A DNA stretch of 17,892 nucleotides, taken from Alistipes sp. (GTDB taxonomy: Bacteria > Bacteroidota > Bacteroidia > Bacteroidales > Rikenellaceae). Within the stretch, counting starts at the first letter, position 1; each line of letters opens with the position of its first letter. The stretch lies in contig JAGBTW010000173.1 of NCBI GenBank assembly GCA_017631135.1, forward strand, positions 1 through 17,892, given 5' to 3'. Shown here in pieces: positions 1 through 6,978 of this stretch. The notes under the pieces were generated by a model, which saw only the letters and a list, made by a program, of their open reading frames with translations, had not been told where the DNA came from and did not search any database. Position numbers and translations under genes: made by a program.

Positions 1-489
1 ACGGTGCCCTACTTCGAGATATTGGCACTCTCGGGACTCTTCTACCCGCTTGCCATCGTGTCGTATAATGTACTGAAGGTTAAGAGTGACGGCAAGGCCA
101 TCGTGCGCCTTGAGGTTACGAAGCGCGTTATCATGACTGCTGTGCTGTGCTATACTATCCCACAAAGCGTCGAAGCCATAGCTTGGGGTATGACAGCTAT
201 GTCGGCAGTTGAGTTTCTGCTTAACACCGCCTTTGCGATGCGCTACATGAGCCGCAAGTGGATATCGCTCATAAAGAGTATAGCACCCTCATTTATCGCT
301 GCCGCAGCGATGTTTGGCACTCTATTCCTCATCGCTCCCCACATCGCCACACTAAACATTGCTCTGCGCCTCGGCGTGATGATTATCACTGGCGGAGCAT
401 TCTACATCGCTTCAGCGTCGTTGTTGCGTCTCCGCGCACTGCGCGAGGCAATAGAGCTCGTGCGAGGCATGCTCGCTAAAAGTGCGTAA
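1..489 (+). CDS. Polysaccharide/lipopolysaccharide flippase, C-terminal part (partial)
   Basis: This is the 3' end of a gene that enters from the left edge. The reading frame is open from base 1, and the GTG at 4 is an internal valine codon rather than a start. The visible 162 residues are strongly hydrophobic, with about five predicted membrane helices separated by short basic loops. The L-x-G-L-F-Y-P-L-A segment followed by N-V-L-K-V-K-x-D-G resembles the C-terminal half of Wzx-like flippases of the MOP superfamily, which move lipid-linked sugar units across the inner membrane. The family call rests on this pattern and the hydropathy, without a database search. The stop codon region overlaps the 3' end of the convergent thiL gene by 14 bp, so the two transcripts share complementary 3' ends. 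Another multi-helix membrane transporter is possible but less likely. Confidence 0.72.
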   Translation, partial: TVPYFEILALSGLFYPLAIVSYNVLKVKSDGKAIVRLEVTKRVIMTAVLCYTIPQSVEAIAWGMTAMSAVEFLLNTAFAMRYMSRKWISLIKSIAPSFIAAAAMFGTLFLIAPHIATLNIALRLGVMIITGGAFYIASASLLRLRALREAIELVRGMLAKSA

Positions 490-1411
490 ATCCCTGCAAC
501 TCTATCTCTGCGGGAGCACCATTATCCAACCACACTAACTCACCGCCCTCGGTGATGCGACCTATCGCCGTAAGGGGCGTACCTGTTGCTGCGCGCAACG
601 CCTCTGCCACCTCAACAAAGCGCTCGGGAGCAACGGTCAACAACAACTCGTAGTCCTCACCCCCCGTCGTTGCAAAGCGAATATCGTAGTCGGTGGGCAC
701 AACCTCCAAATATATCTCCGCACCAACACCCGACTGCTCCATGATGTGCTTTATGTCCGAGGCTATGCCATCCGAGACATCCATCATCGCGTGTACCGCA
801 TCGTGCTCTCCGAGGAGCTTTCCCTCCGCTATGCGCGCCTGTGCTGTGCGGTGAATCTTTGCTGCAGGGGTATTGAGGTCGCCAAACATTATATCCACGA
901 GACCCTTTGACGAAGCACCGAGCTTGCCCGTAACACAGATGAGGTCACCCACCCTTGCTGCCGAGCGACGCTTGATGTTTGACATGGGTGCGCGACCTAT
1001 AGCGACAACATTTATGCATACCTTGTCGCGCGAGGCTGTGGTGTCGCCACCCACGAGCGCCACACCATACCTCTCGCATCCCTCATAGAAACCGCGCATG
1101 AAACCCTCTACCCACTCACCTTGCGTAGCTTCAGACAACGACAGCGAAAGGAGCACCGCCGTGGGCGTTGCACCCATAGCTGCCACATCGCTTAAGTTGA
1201 CCATCAGAGATTTATAGCCCACCTCCTCGGGCGATGATGCGCCACGCAGAAAGTGAACATCCTCAACAAGCATGTCGGTAGATATGACCAAGGCATCACT
1301 GCCCATGTCGAGTACTGTGCAGTCGTCGCCTATCGGCTCGAAGCCATTGTGTGGCAACTTCGCAAAGGTCTTGGCAATGTCGCCAATAAAGGAAAATTCG
1401 CTCTTTTTCAT
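476..1411 (-). CDS. thiL: Thiamine-monophosphate kinase
   Basis: The enzyme phosphorylates thiamine monophosphate with ATP to give thiamine diphosphate, the last step of cofactor synthesis, in the cytosol. The 311-residue length is normal. The family motifs appear in order: I-G-D-D at 27-30, the metal-binding D46 followed by V-E-D-V-H-F, N-L-S-D-V-A-A-M-G at 72-80, G-G-D-T at 121-124, V-T-G-x-L-G at 160-165, D-V-S-D-G at 211-215 and G-G-E-D-Y-E-L-L at 250-257. The ATG at 1411 is the natural start because the protein begins a few residues before the first conserved block. A well-formed promoter lies only a few bases upstream, so the mRNA may be almost leaderless. No other thiamine genes are nearby. 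It converges on the flippase gene with a 14 bp overlap. Confidence 0.96.
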   Translation of the reverse strand: MKKSEFSFIGDIAKTFAKLPHNGFEPIGDDCTVLDMGSDALVISTDMLVEDVHFLRGASSPEEVGYKSLMVNLSDVAAMGATPTAVLLSLSLSEATQGEWVEGFMRGFYEGCERYGVALVGGDTTASRDKVCINVVAIGRAPMSNIKRRSAARVGDLICVTGKLGASSKGLVDIMFGDLNTPAAKIHRTAQARIAEGKLLGEHDAVHAMMDVSDGIASDIKHIMEQSGVGAEIYLEVVPTDYDIRFATTGGEDYELLLTVAPERFVEVAEALRAATGTPLTAIGRITEGGELVWLDNGAPAEIELQGFTHF

Positions 1412-1415
1412 AGTG

Positions 1416-1445
1416 CAAAGATAGACAAATTAGCCGTATAAACAA
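1416..1445 (-). promoter_or_regulatory. thiL promoter, nearly leaderless
   Basis: Read on the minus strand, TTG (1443-1445) is followed after 19 bp by TATCTTTG (1416-1423), matching the Bacteroidetes -33/-7 consensus. The -7 box ends only 4 bases before the ATG at 1411, so transcription should start at or within a few bases of the start codon. This is inferred from the motif and has no transcript evidence. Confidence 0.7.
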
Positions 1446-1478
1446 AAATAGGAACAGGCTGTGTTAAATATCAGTTTT

Positions 1479-1609
1479 AGAGACTAAAGAGACATTAAGA
1501 GACTTAAGGGATGTTTCGAACAATGGTTGATAGTCAACAGTTGATAGTATCATCCCTTATGTCTCTTATGTCTCTTATGTCCCTTATTTCTCTTATTTCT
1601 CTTTTATCT
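1479..1609. repeat. Long imperfect inverted repeat built of 9-nt units
   Basis: The left arm (1479-1513) consists of units such as AGAGACTAA, AGAGACATTA and AGAGACTTA. The right arm (1551-1609) contains six consecutive 9-nt units, CTTATGTCT twice, CTTATGTCC, CTTATTTCT twice and CTTTTATCT, so it reads as the reverse complement of the left arm. Left-arm TTAAGGGATG (1504-1513) pairs with CATCCCTTA (1551-1559) at the loop. The loop holds two direct copies of GTTGATAGT (1526-1534 and 1540-1548). No open reading frame of note crosses it. It could be a hairpin-forming repeat, a slippage-prone VNTR, or a mobile-element relic. A second copy of the same design lies at 8232-8325. Confidence 0.75.
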
Positions 1610-1650
1610 CGTATTGTTTAAGAGAAAGAGAATAACCCCTTATCACAATA

Positions 1651-1778
1651 AATTTTTCGTCAGAGTGGTGCTAATTTGCCGCCGATAAAGAGAAAGAGCG
1701 GATGGGACATACTAAAACGTATTTCCCATTCGCTCTTTGGATTGAGGTGGCGAAGTAGCGCCACTATCACGAAAAATT
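1651..1778. other. Structured intergenic element A (nested stems, 3' of lipoprotein gene)
   Basis: The element has terminal arms AATTTTTCGT (1651-1660) and ACGAAAAATT (1769-1778), a 3x3 internal loop CAG/ATC (1661-1663 and 1766-1768), a second 20-bp stem (1664-1683 with 1746-1765), and a central 20-bp hairpin (1693-1712 with 1719-1738, loop TAAAAC). The second stem has three G-T wobbles if read as the plus strand and one real mismatch. The last two bases belong to the TAA stop of the lipoprotein gene at 1777. On the minus strand the central hairpin is followed by a pyrimidine-rich stretch and could act as its terminator. Elements B and C near 8.5 kb share its conserved blocks. The structure was folded by eye; the function is unknown. 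Confidence 0.7.
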
Positions 1779-3156
1779 ACAGTTGGACGCGGGTGACTGC
1801 TCGCACTGTGTATATGTACGTCTTCATGGGCTCGAGACAAACAACGCTGTCAGACATGAAGGCGATAAGCTCAATCATATCATCGGATGTCTCGTTTGAT
1901 GACCAATAATAGGTCTCGACGAAGGGCATGCCACCGTTATCGGTGAGGAGCTTGTTGTATGCAGCTACGCTATCATTCTCGAAGCGGTGTGTGCCGTTAG
2001 AGATAGCATCCCACATCCACTGAAGCTCGGTTGAAGATGGCATAAACCAACCCTCGCCATGCTCCATGCACCACTTAAATGCTGGATAGTTGTTGATGTC
2101 GCGCACACCACCTTCTGCCTTTGAGTAGCGGGGGTCAAAGGGATCGTAGGTATTCCACTCACCTTTAGACGAGTTGCAGTTGCAGTATACATTTTCTGTT
2201 GACCACTGCAAATCGGCCTCGTCCATTGAGAAGAAGTATGCGAAATTATCCTTGATAGCATAAGCAACGCACTTTGAGCCATTCACCTCGTAGATCTTAC
2301 CAATCTCGTATGCATAAGTGACATTGGGGTCGTAGGCGTCGATGCTAATGGTGTTAGAGCGTGTGTCGTTATAGAGGGCGTATACGTTGTATGTACCCGC
2401 CACGGTGGTTGAGAAGATGTTGCTCTCGAGAACCTCGCCAGCTGTTGTGCGAAGCTCGCATGTTGCAGTCACATCCTCCTCGCCATACATCGCTGTGAAG
2501 GTCACGCTCTCCGCGCCATCAGCCTTGATGCGCATAGTCGAGGCTGTGAGCGTGAGGCTCTTCTGTGTGGGAGCATCCACAGCAACAGCGTTTACGATAA
2601 CCTGGTTAGACTTTGTGTCGCCATACTTCGCCTCGAAGACAAACTCACCAGCCACATCAGTCGAGAATGTGTTATCCTCGAGCTCCGTAGCGTAGTTAAC
2701 AACGGTGATTACCGCGTCAGATGTCATATCCTCGCCATCTACCGTAACGGTAAATGTTACGATGTCGGTGCCGTTAGCCATAATCTCGCCCTTGTCGGCC
2801 GTAAGGACAACGCTCGACACAGACTGCTCGGTAGGTGTAGCGGTGATGGTAACAGCAGGCGATGTAGCATCCTTGTATGATGCCATAAAGCGATACTCAC
2901 CCGCCTTGGTTGTTGAGAATTTTGCGTCACGAAGAACAGTGTTATCATTGAGGCAGATGATCATCGCCTCCTCTGTCACAACGCCGTCTACCGTAACCTC
3001 GAAATTTACGCTCTCCTGGCCATCAGCCAATATTGCACTCTTTGTAGCGGAAAGGACAACCTCATAGTCGTGATTATCGACGGGTTGCACCTCCTCGCAC
3101 GCCGTAAAGCCTACGGCGAGCGAGAGAATAGCGATTAGACTAAATAGTTTTTTCAT
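1777..3156 (-). CDS. Surface lipoprotein with three Ig-like repeats and a FISUMP/DUF1566-like C-terminal domain
   Basis: The 459-residue protein starts with a lipoprotein signal peptide; Cys20 ends T-A-C and is followed by E-E, similar to the acidic Bacteroidetes signal for export to the cell surface. Three tandem repeats of about 80 residues follow at roughly 31-106, 115-191 and 199-274. Each has the pattern L-S/T-A, A-D/N-G, V-x-F-x-V-x-V-D-G, F-S-T-x-x-A-G-x-Y/F and Y-x-D-x-x-S, typical of invasin/Big-type Ig domains. Residues 283-459 look like a C-type-lectin-like FISUMP/DUF1566 domain (W-C-M near 362, G-W-F-M-P-S at 369-374, Y-Y-W-S-S at 416-420, V-R-A-V at 451-454). The ligand is unknown. 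The gene lies 16 nt after the lipoprotein gene at 3173-4711 and has no promoter motif of its own, so the two probably form an operon. Structured element A begins within the stop codon. Confidence 0.8.
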   Translation of the reverse strand: MKKLFSLIAILSLAVGFTACEEVQPVDNHDYEVVLSATKSAILADGQESVNFEVTVDGVVTEEAMIICLNDNTVLRDAKFSTTKAGEYRFMASYKDATSPAVTITATPTEQSVSSVVLTADKGEIMANGTDIVTFTVTVDGEDMTSDAVITVVNYATELEDNTFSTDVAGEFVFEAKYGDTKSNQVIVNAVAVDAPTQKSLTLTASTMRIKADGAESVTFTAMYGEEDVTATCELRTTAGEVLESNIFSTTVAGTYNVYALYNDTRSNTISIDAYDPNVTYAYEIGKIYEVNGSKCVAYAIKDNFAYFFSMDEADLQWSTENVYCNCNSSKGEWNTYDPFDPRYSKAEGGVRDINNYPAFKWCMEHGEGWFMPSSTELQWMWDAISNGTHRFENDSVAAYNKLLTDNGGMPFVETYYWSSNETSDDMIELIAFMSDSVVCLEPMKTYIYTVRAVTRVQL

Positions 3157-3172
3157 AACCTATCAAGTAAAA

Positions 3173-4711
3173 TTATTGTGCGTTAGCGAACATATCGGGA
3201 GTCACGCGAACAGCATACTGTGTTGCGGTGTTCTCCTCGTTGATTACCTCGAAGAAGAATACATAGTCATCAGCTTCTACGCCAGGGAATGATACTGTAG
3301 CACCCTCAGCGGTCTTTGCAGCCTCGAGTGTTGTAGACTCAACAGATGTGCGGAACATGAAGAATGCCTGAATCTGTGACCAGTCGTTAGGATCCCAATA
3401 CTTTGCAAAGTCGTAGTTGTTCCAAAGCTGAGCACCAACCTTCATATCTATAGCGTTGTCGTCAGTCTTTACGAGGAACTGAATGTCATACTTGAAGCCA
3501 TTCTTAACGATTACAGGCTCCGACACCTCCAATGAAGCAACAATGTCTGCTGAAGGCTCCTTGGTCTTGAATGGGATAGCTACATAGTTGTAGTCGTAAA
3601 CGGTTGTTGGATCTGAAACCTCAGGATCCATGTAGAAGAGCACCAAGACATAATCAGTCTTGTTATTCAAAGGCAAGTAGTTAACAACGGTTGAAGAACC
3701 TGTCTGACCCATGTACTCACGAATGAATGTGCCGAAGTCGTAGCCCTGCTCCACGCCGATGTTGTTAAGACCAAAGTAGCTGCGCATAACGATGTTTGCC
3801 TTTGACTCCGAAGCCAATGTCTCGTCGTAAGACTTCTTTGTCCATACGTAGTAGCCCCAGAATGACTCCTCGCCCTGTGCGGGAGTTACATCTACAGAGA
3901 AACCAGTGTGTGTAACCTGGAGGTTAGAGTATGTGAACAAAGAGTTGGGGTCAACCTCGGGAGCCTCGGGAGTAGAGAACTCGTAGCGGAAGAGCTTAAT
4001 CTCCTCCTCCTGGTAGTGTACAGCCTCCCAATTCTCGAAGTTAAAGGCCACAGCGAGGTAGTCCATCTCGGCATTTAGGCGGCAGTCGAGAGTTGTCTCA
4101 CCCTGGGTAATGTAGTCACCGCTGCTGGGGTTCTCGATGATATACTCGAAAATCTGGTAGTCGTTGTTGTAGATACCAAAGGCATCGAGCTCCATCTTTG
4201 TGATTACGCGGAAGTAGTAGCGGTTAGCTGTTGTATTGGGCTTAGCAACAGCCTTTGCAGAGGTTGCAGTGATGTTTGACACCTCGATCTCTACATCGAA
4301 CTCATCACCAGAGATGGGATCCTGCACGGGGAGCGTCTTCAAGCTATGGCGTGCTACGACCTCGTCGGTGATGCCAAATGCTACTGCAACATACTCGGTA
4401 TCGGGAGTAAGGTTTGTCTTTGTGAGGGTCTTCTTGCCCTTTGTGAAGCTGACGTCGCTTGCATCGGTGAACTTTGCGATGATGTCGGCATCTGCCAAGC
4501 CCTCAATCTCGAGAGCCTCGATGATTGTTGCGAAGTACAACACAGCATTGTCTGTGGGCACAACCTCCACCTCAACTGATGTTGTCGTTGTCTTGGCGTT
4601 CTGGAACGCGAAGTTCACTCCGTTGTTCAGCTCGGGCTGGTTTGTTGGTTCACAGCCAAGAGCGAAGATAGCTACGAGAGCTATGCTCAAAAGTGAAAAA
4701 AGTTTTCTCAT
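3173..4711 (-). CDS. Lipoprotein with fibronectin III-like repeats
   Basis: I choose the ATG at 4711, which gives M-R-K-L-F and a 512-residue precursor; the frame is open two codons further to a TTG. Hydrophobic residues 5-19 lead to A-L-G-C with Cys20, so this is a lipoprotein. The rest is beta-rich, with about four divergent units around 30-135, 140-245, 258-385 and 390-512. The first three carry a recurring pattern of a T-S/T-x-x-x-V strand and a later D/E-Y-L/V-A/V-x-x-F (for example P-D-T-E-Y-V-A-V-A-F, then M-D-Y-L-A-V-A-F, then K-T-D-Y-V-L-V-L-F), like fibronectin III-type modules of Bacteroidetes surface proteins. There is no catalytic motif. It is first in a two-gene operon with the Ig-like lipoprotein downstream. 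The two may form one surface complex, but that is inference from position. Confidence 0.78.
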   Translation of the reverse strand: MRKLFSLLSIALVAIFALGCEPTNQPELNNGVNFAFQNAKTTTTSVEVEVVPTDNAVLYFATIIEALEIEGLADADIIAKFTDASDVSFTKGKKTLTKTNLTPDTEYVAVAFGITDEVVARHSLKTLPVQDPISGDEFDVEIEVSNITATSAKAVAKPNTTANRYYFRVITKMELDAFGIYNNDYQIFEYIIENPSSGDYITQGETTLDCRLNAEMDYLAVAFNFENWEAVHYQEEEIKLFRYEFSTPEAPEVDPNSLFTYSNLQVTHTGFSVDVTPAQGEESFWGYYVWTKKSYDETLASESKANIVMRSYFGLNNIGVEQGYDFGTFIREYMGQTGSSTVVNYLPLNNKTDYVLVLFYMDPEVSDPTTVYDYNYVAIPFKTKEPSADIVASLEVSEPVIVKNGFKYDIQFLVKTDDNAIDMKVGAQLWNNYDFAKYWDPNDWSQIQAFFMFRTSVESTTLEAAKTAEGATVSFPGVEADDYVFFFEVINEENTATQYAVRVTPDMFANAQ

Positions 4712-4804
4712 GGTCAAATAAAAGTGATATTAAGTTAGTATTAATCTATTCTTTTTGTAACACACTCACACCCTTTCCTACGGAAAGAGTACATCAAAAT
4801 CGCA

Positions 4805-4834
4805 CAAATATAACGATATTATTGTAAATAGCAA
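4805..4834 (-). promoter_or_regulatory. Promoter of the two-lipoprotein operon
   Basis: On the minus strand TTG (4832-4834) is followed after 19 bp by TATATTTG (4805-4812), a good match to the Bacteroidetes consensus. The predicted leader to the ATG at 4711 is about 85-90 nt. Confidence 0.65.
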
Positions 4835-4904
4835 CAACTTTTCTATTAAATCACGCCTAAGCGCCACAAAATTGAGCTATTTCAAAACGCTGTGCGGACA
4901 AGGG

Positions 4905-4950
4905 GCAAAAAAAAGTGCTTCGTTCGACCCTATGCGCATCGATCGAAGCA
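4905..4950 (-). terminator. Intrinsic terminator of the BACON lipoprotein gene
   Basis: On the minus strand a 12-bp stem with one mismatch (4939-4950 pairing with 4916-4927, 11-nt loop) is followed two bases later by eight T residues (the A run at 4907-4914). It lies about 40 nt past the stop codon at 4992. This is the cleanest intrinsic terminator in the window. Confidence 0.85.
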
Positions 4951-4991
4951 ATCCTAAATGTAGTTATATTTACCTATACTCAAAGCGGTGT

Positions 4992-6239
4992 CTACCAGTC
5001 GATAAACTCACCGCGGCCCCTGAAGACACCTCGGATGATATTACCCCTATCATCTACCGTGTCGATGGTAAAGAAATATAGATCGGTATCGTCCATCTCG
5101 ACCAATACCGAGCCACGCGAGAGTGGTGCAAAGTCGACATATCCCGCAGTCATATACCAGCTATTCTGCTGCATATATTGACCACCAAGGTCCTCCGCCG
5201 AGCCTGGAATGAAGTGTCCCGCTGTAGTGCCATGTGTATACTCTCCGCATACATCGCGACTACCCGCGGGTAGCTGCAGGTCTATTTGGAACTGGTCACC
5301 GCGCTCCTCGCCTGTTTCGGGGTTGATATACTCGTACATATATACCTGGCAAGTGTTGCAACCGTTATACATGAGGTCGCCCACAAAAGCACCTACAAAC
5401 ACGCCATCCTCAATATCGAAGAAGTGGTTGTTGGTGAGTGTGCTCAATCCCTCTGTAACGTTATTAGAGTAGACTGGTATATCGAGACTTCCTGCGTACT
5501 CTACGCGATGATTTTCGCCCGTTGCAAGAGCGACATTTGCCACGATTGAGCCATTTTCGACCACAACCTCGGCAGAAGAGTAGGCTACCTCCTCGCCACC
5601 TCGAACATAGTAGCTATACATATAGTTAATATCGCGATTTTCCATCTCGTCACTAACGGCAAGACTATAAGTGCCATCGGGAATTGTGGCTGTTGGCGTC
5701 TCCTTCGACACCGCCTCCGTAGCACACAAGTCAAAGCAGTAGTACTTTGAGCCACCATAGAACGAGCCATCCTCCTTTACGCCATCTGTAGACAATACGA
5801 CGAAGTAGCTATGCACACCACTATCGTTGTTGCAGTGCGTAAAGATGCTTCCCGAGGTCGTTGTGGCTTTGAAGTCAACATCTATGGTGACATGCTGCAT
5901 GATGGTAACCGAAGCCTTCGCCTCGCCATAGCGCAGCTCGATTGTTCCTCGGCGCTCGCCACCGCTGTCGTTGGGTGCAACGACAAAGGTCACAACATCC
6001 TCCGTTATCTCTATCACACTTGCCCAATCGACATTGCTGAAGGCATCGAGCTTGAGTCCCTCGCGACGATTCTCTATCGTGTAGCCTATCTCGCCCAAGT
6101 CGCCTATGCTATCGTACCATTGCGAGTTCTCCGTTGTGACAACTATCACGGGTGCCACGCCGTTGTTTGCAGTTGGTCCACTCTCGCTACAGCCCACGAG
6201 CATGGTGACAAAAGTAAACAGCACTAAAATTCTTCTCAT
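4992..6239 (-). CDS. BACON-domain lipoprotein
   Basis: The start is taken as the ATG at 6239, giving 415 residues; an in-frame TTG lies 13 codons upstream but would place residues before the signal peptide. The signal peptide ends M-L-V-G-C with Cys17, a lipobox. Residues about 30-115 resemble a BACON domain: V-D-W-A-S, V-A-P-N-D-S-G-G-E-R-R-G-T-I and a closing V-T-I-M-Q-H. BACON domains are common in Bacteroidales surface proteins and are thought to bind carbohydrate or mucin, but no ligand can be read here. The remaining part seems to hold two related beta domains of about 130 residues (roughly 120-250 and 265-415). The gene has its own promoter and terminator and is divergent from argR. 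Several cysteines (C-N-N, C-F-D-L-C, C-N-T-C) may form disulfides. Confidence 0.8.
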   Translation of the reverse strand: MRRILVLFTFVTMLVGCSESGPTANNGVAPVIVVTTENSQWYDSIGDLGEIGYTIENRREGLKLDAFSNVDWASVIEITEDVVTFVVAPNDSGGERRGTIELRYGEAKASVTIMQHVTIDVDFKATTTSGSIFTHCNNDSGVHSYFVVLSTDGVKEDGSFYGGSKYYCFDLCATEAVSKETPTATIPDGTYSLAVSDEMENRDINYMYSYYVRGGEEVAYSSAEVVVENGSIVANVALATGENHRVEYAGSLDIPVYSNNVTEGLSTLTNNHFFDIEDGVFVGAFVGDLMYNGCNTCQVYMYEYINPETGEERGDQFQIDLQLPAGSRDVCGEYTHGTTAGHFIPGSAEDLGGQYMQQNSWYMTAGYVDFAPLSRGSVLVEMDDTDLYFFTIDTVDDRGNIIRGVFRGRGEFIDW

Positions 6240-6290
6240 ATTGCTTAAACTATTAGTAGGTTTAGGTTTATATACCAATCATCGTAAGCA

Positions 6291-6319
6291 CAAAGATAAT
6301 GAAATATCGGCTAATTCAA
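6291..6319 (-). promoter_or_regulatory. Promoter of the BACON lipoprotein gene
   Basis: On the minus strand TTG (6317-6319) is followed after 18 bp by TATCTTTG (6291-6298). The leader would be about 45 nt to the ATG at 6239. Confidence 0.65.
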
Positions 6320-6403
6320 ATCGTTTTTTGATATAATAGGCGCTACGATGTAAAAAAAACAAAAATATTCTTTTTTTTCTTACCTCGATTAGATAAATTT
6401 TAT

Positions 6404-6411
6404 TAAATTTG
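6404..6411 (+). promoter_or_regulatory. -7 box of the argR promoter
   Basis: TAAATTTG matches the TAnnTTTG -7 consensus, 73 bp before the preferred argR start. No clear TTG is seen 19-20 bp upstream, so the call is weaker than the others. I found no convincing 18-bp ARG box around it. Confidence 0.45.
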
Positions 6412-6484
6412 CATACCGAAAATAAAACAGAGAATTTAGTTTGCAAGCACCGTGAGTACAAAGAACTATCAGGATGACAAGCCT

Positions 6485-6949
6485 ATGAACCAAAAGGCAC
6501 AGCGCCTATCGGTCATTCGCAAGATTATTCGCACAGAACATATATCATCACAGGAGGAGCTTATAAAGCGTCTCGAGGAGTGTGGTGTTCAGATAACACA
6601 GTCTACCTTGTCGCGCGACTTGAAGTATATGCACGTTGCCAAAGTACCCAACAAGGAGAAGGGTTATGTATATGTGTTGCCCAACAACACGCGCAACGAC
6701 CACGTTGTCTCGACCAACATCTCGGACAACATCACCGACATCGCCTTCTCGGGTAACATGTGCGTCATAAGCACCAAGCCAGGCTATGCAAGCGCCATAT
6801 CTGTGCCCATCGACAGCCGCGGCATAAGCGAGGTGTTGGGTAGCATCGCGGGTGACAACACCATATTGCTCATCCTGCGCGAGGGCTTCGACATGGAGTC
6901 GCTCATGGAGCAACTATACATGCTGTTCCCCTCGTTGCGAGCGCTATAG
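6485..6949 (+). CDS. argR: Arginine repressor
   Basis: ArgR is a hexameric regulator that uses L-arginine as co-effector to control arginine synthesis and catabolism genes. The ATG at 6485 gives 154 residues, close to the usual 150-156, with AGGA 10 bases upstream; an in-frame GTG at 6452 would add 11 poorly conserved residues. Residues 1-70 form the winged helix domain, with S-S-Q-E-E-L at 21-26 and the signature T-Q-S-T-L-S-R-D-L-K at 38-47. Residues about 78-150 form the oligomerisation and arginine-binding domain, with D110 and G-S-I-A-G-D-N-T-I at 119-127. The usual D-D pair of this last motif is D-N here, which may affect arginine binding. The BspA-like gene starts 29 nt downstream and is probably co-transcribed. 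No arginine biosynthesis genes are visible, although argS lies at the right edge. Confidence 0.94.
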   Translation: MNQKAQRLSVIRKIIRTEHISSQEELIKRLEECGVQITQSTLSRDLKYMHVAKVPNKEKGYVYVLPNNTRNDHVVSTNISDNITDIAFSGNMCVISTKPGYASAISVPIDSRGISEVLGSIAGDNTILLILREGFDMESLMEQLYMLFPSLRAL

Positions 6950-6978
6950 TCGGCAATTAAACAACAATATCATATCTT

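Noticed and set aside
1556..1609. CRISPR array
   Set aside because: The units are 9-nt direct repeats without spacers and there are no cas genes.
1777..1900. Diversity-generating retroelement variable region at the end of the Ig/FISUMP lipoprotein, with element A as the downstream hairpin
   Set aside because: C-type-lectin-like ends and a hairpin after the stop fit a DGR target, but no reverse transcriptase or template repeat is visible, and element B follows a peptidase gene that is not a plausible target.
4236..4721. 161-codon open frame on the plus strand
   Set aside because: It is antisense to the signal peptide and first repeat of a well-supported lipoprotein gene and has no recognisable domain.
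6279..6451. ARG box operator in the argR upstream region
   Set aside because: TGAAA and ATTCA half-site-like strings occur near 6300-6318, but the spacing does not give the 18-bp ARG box.
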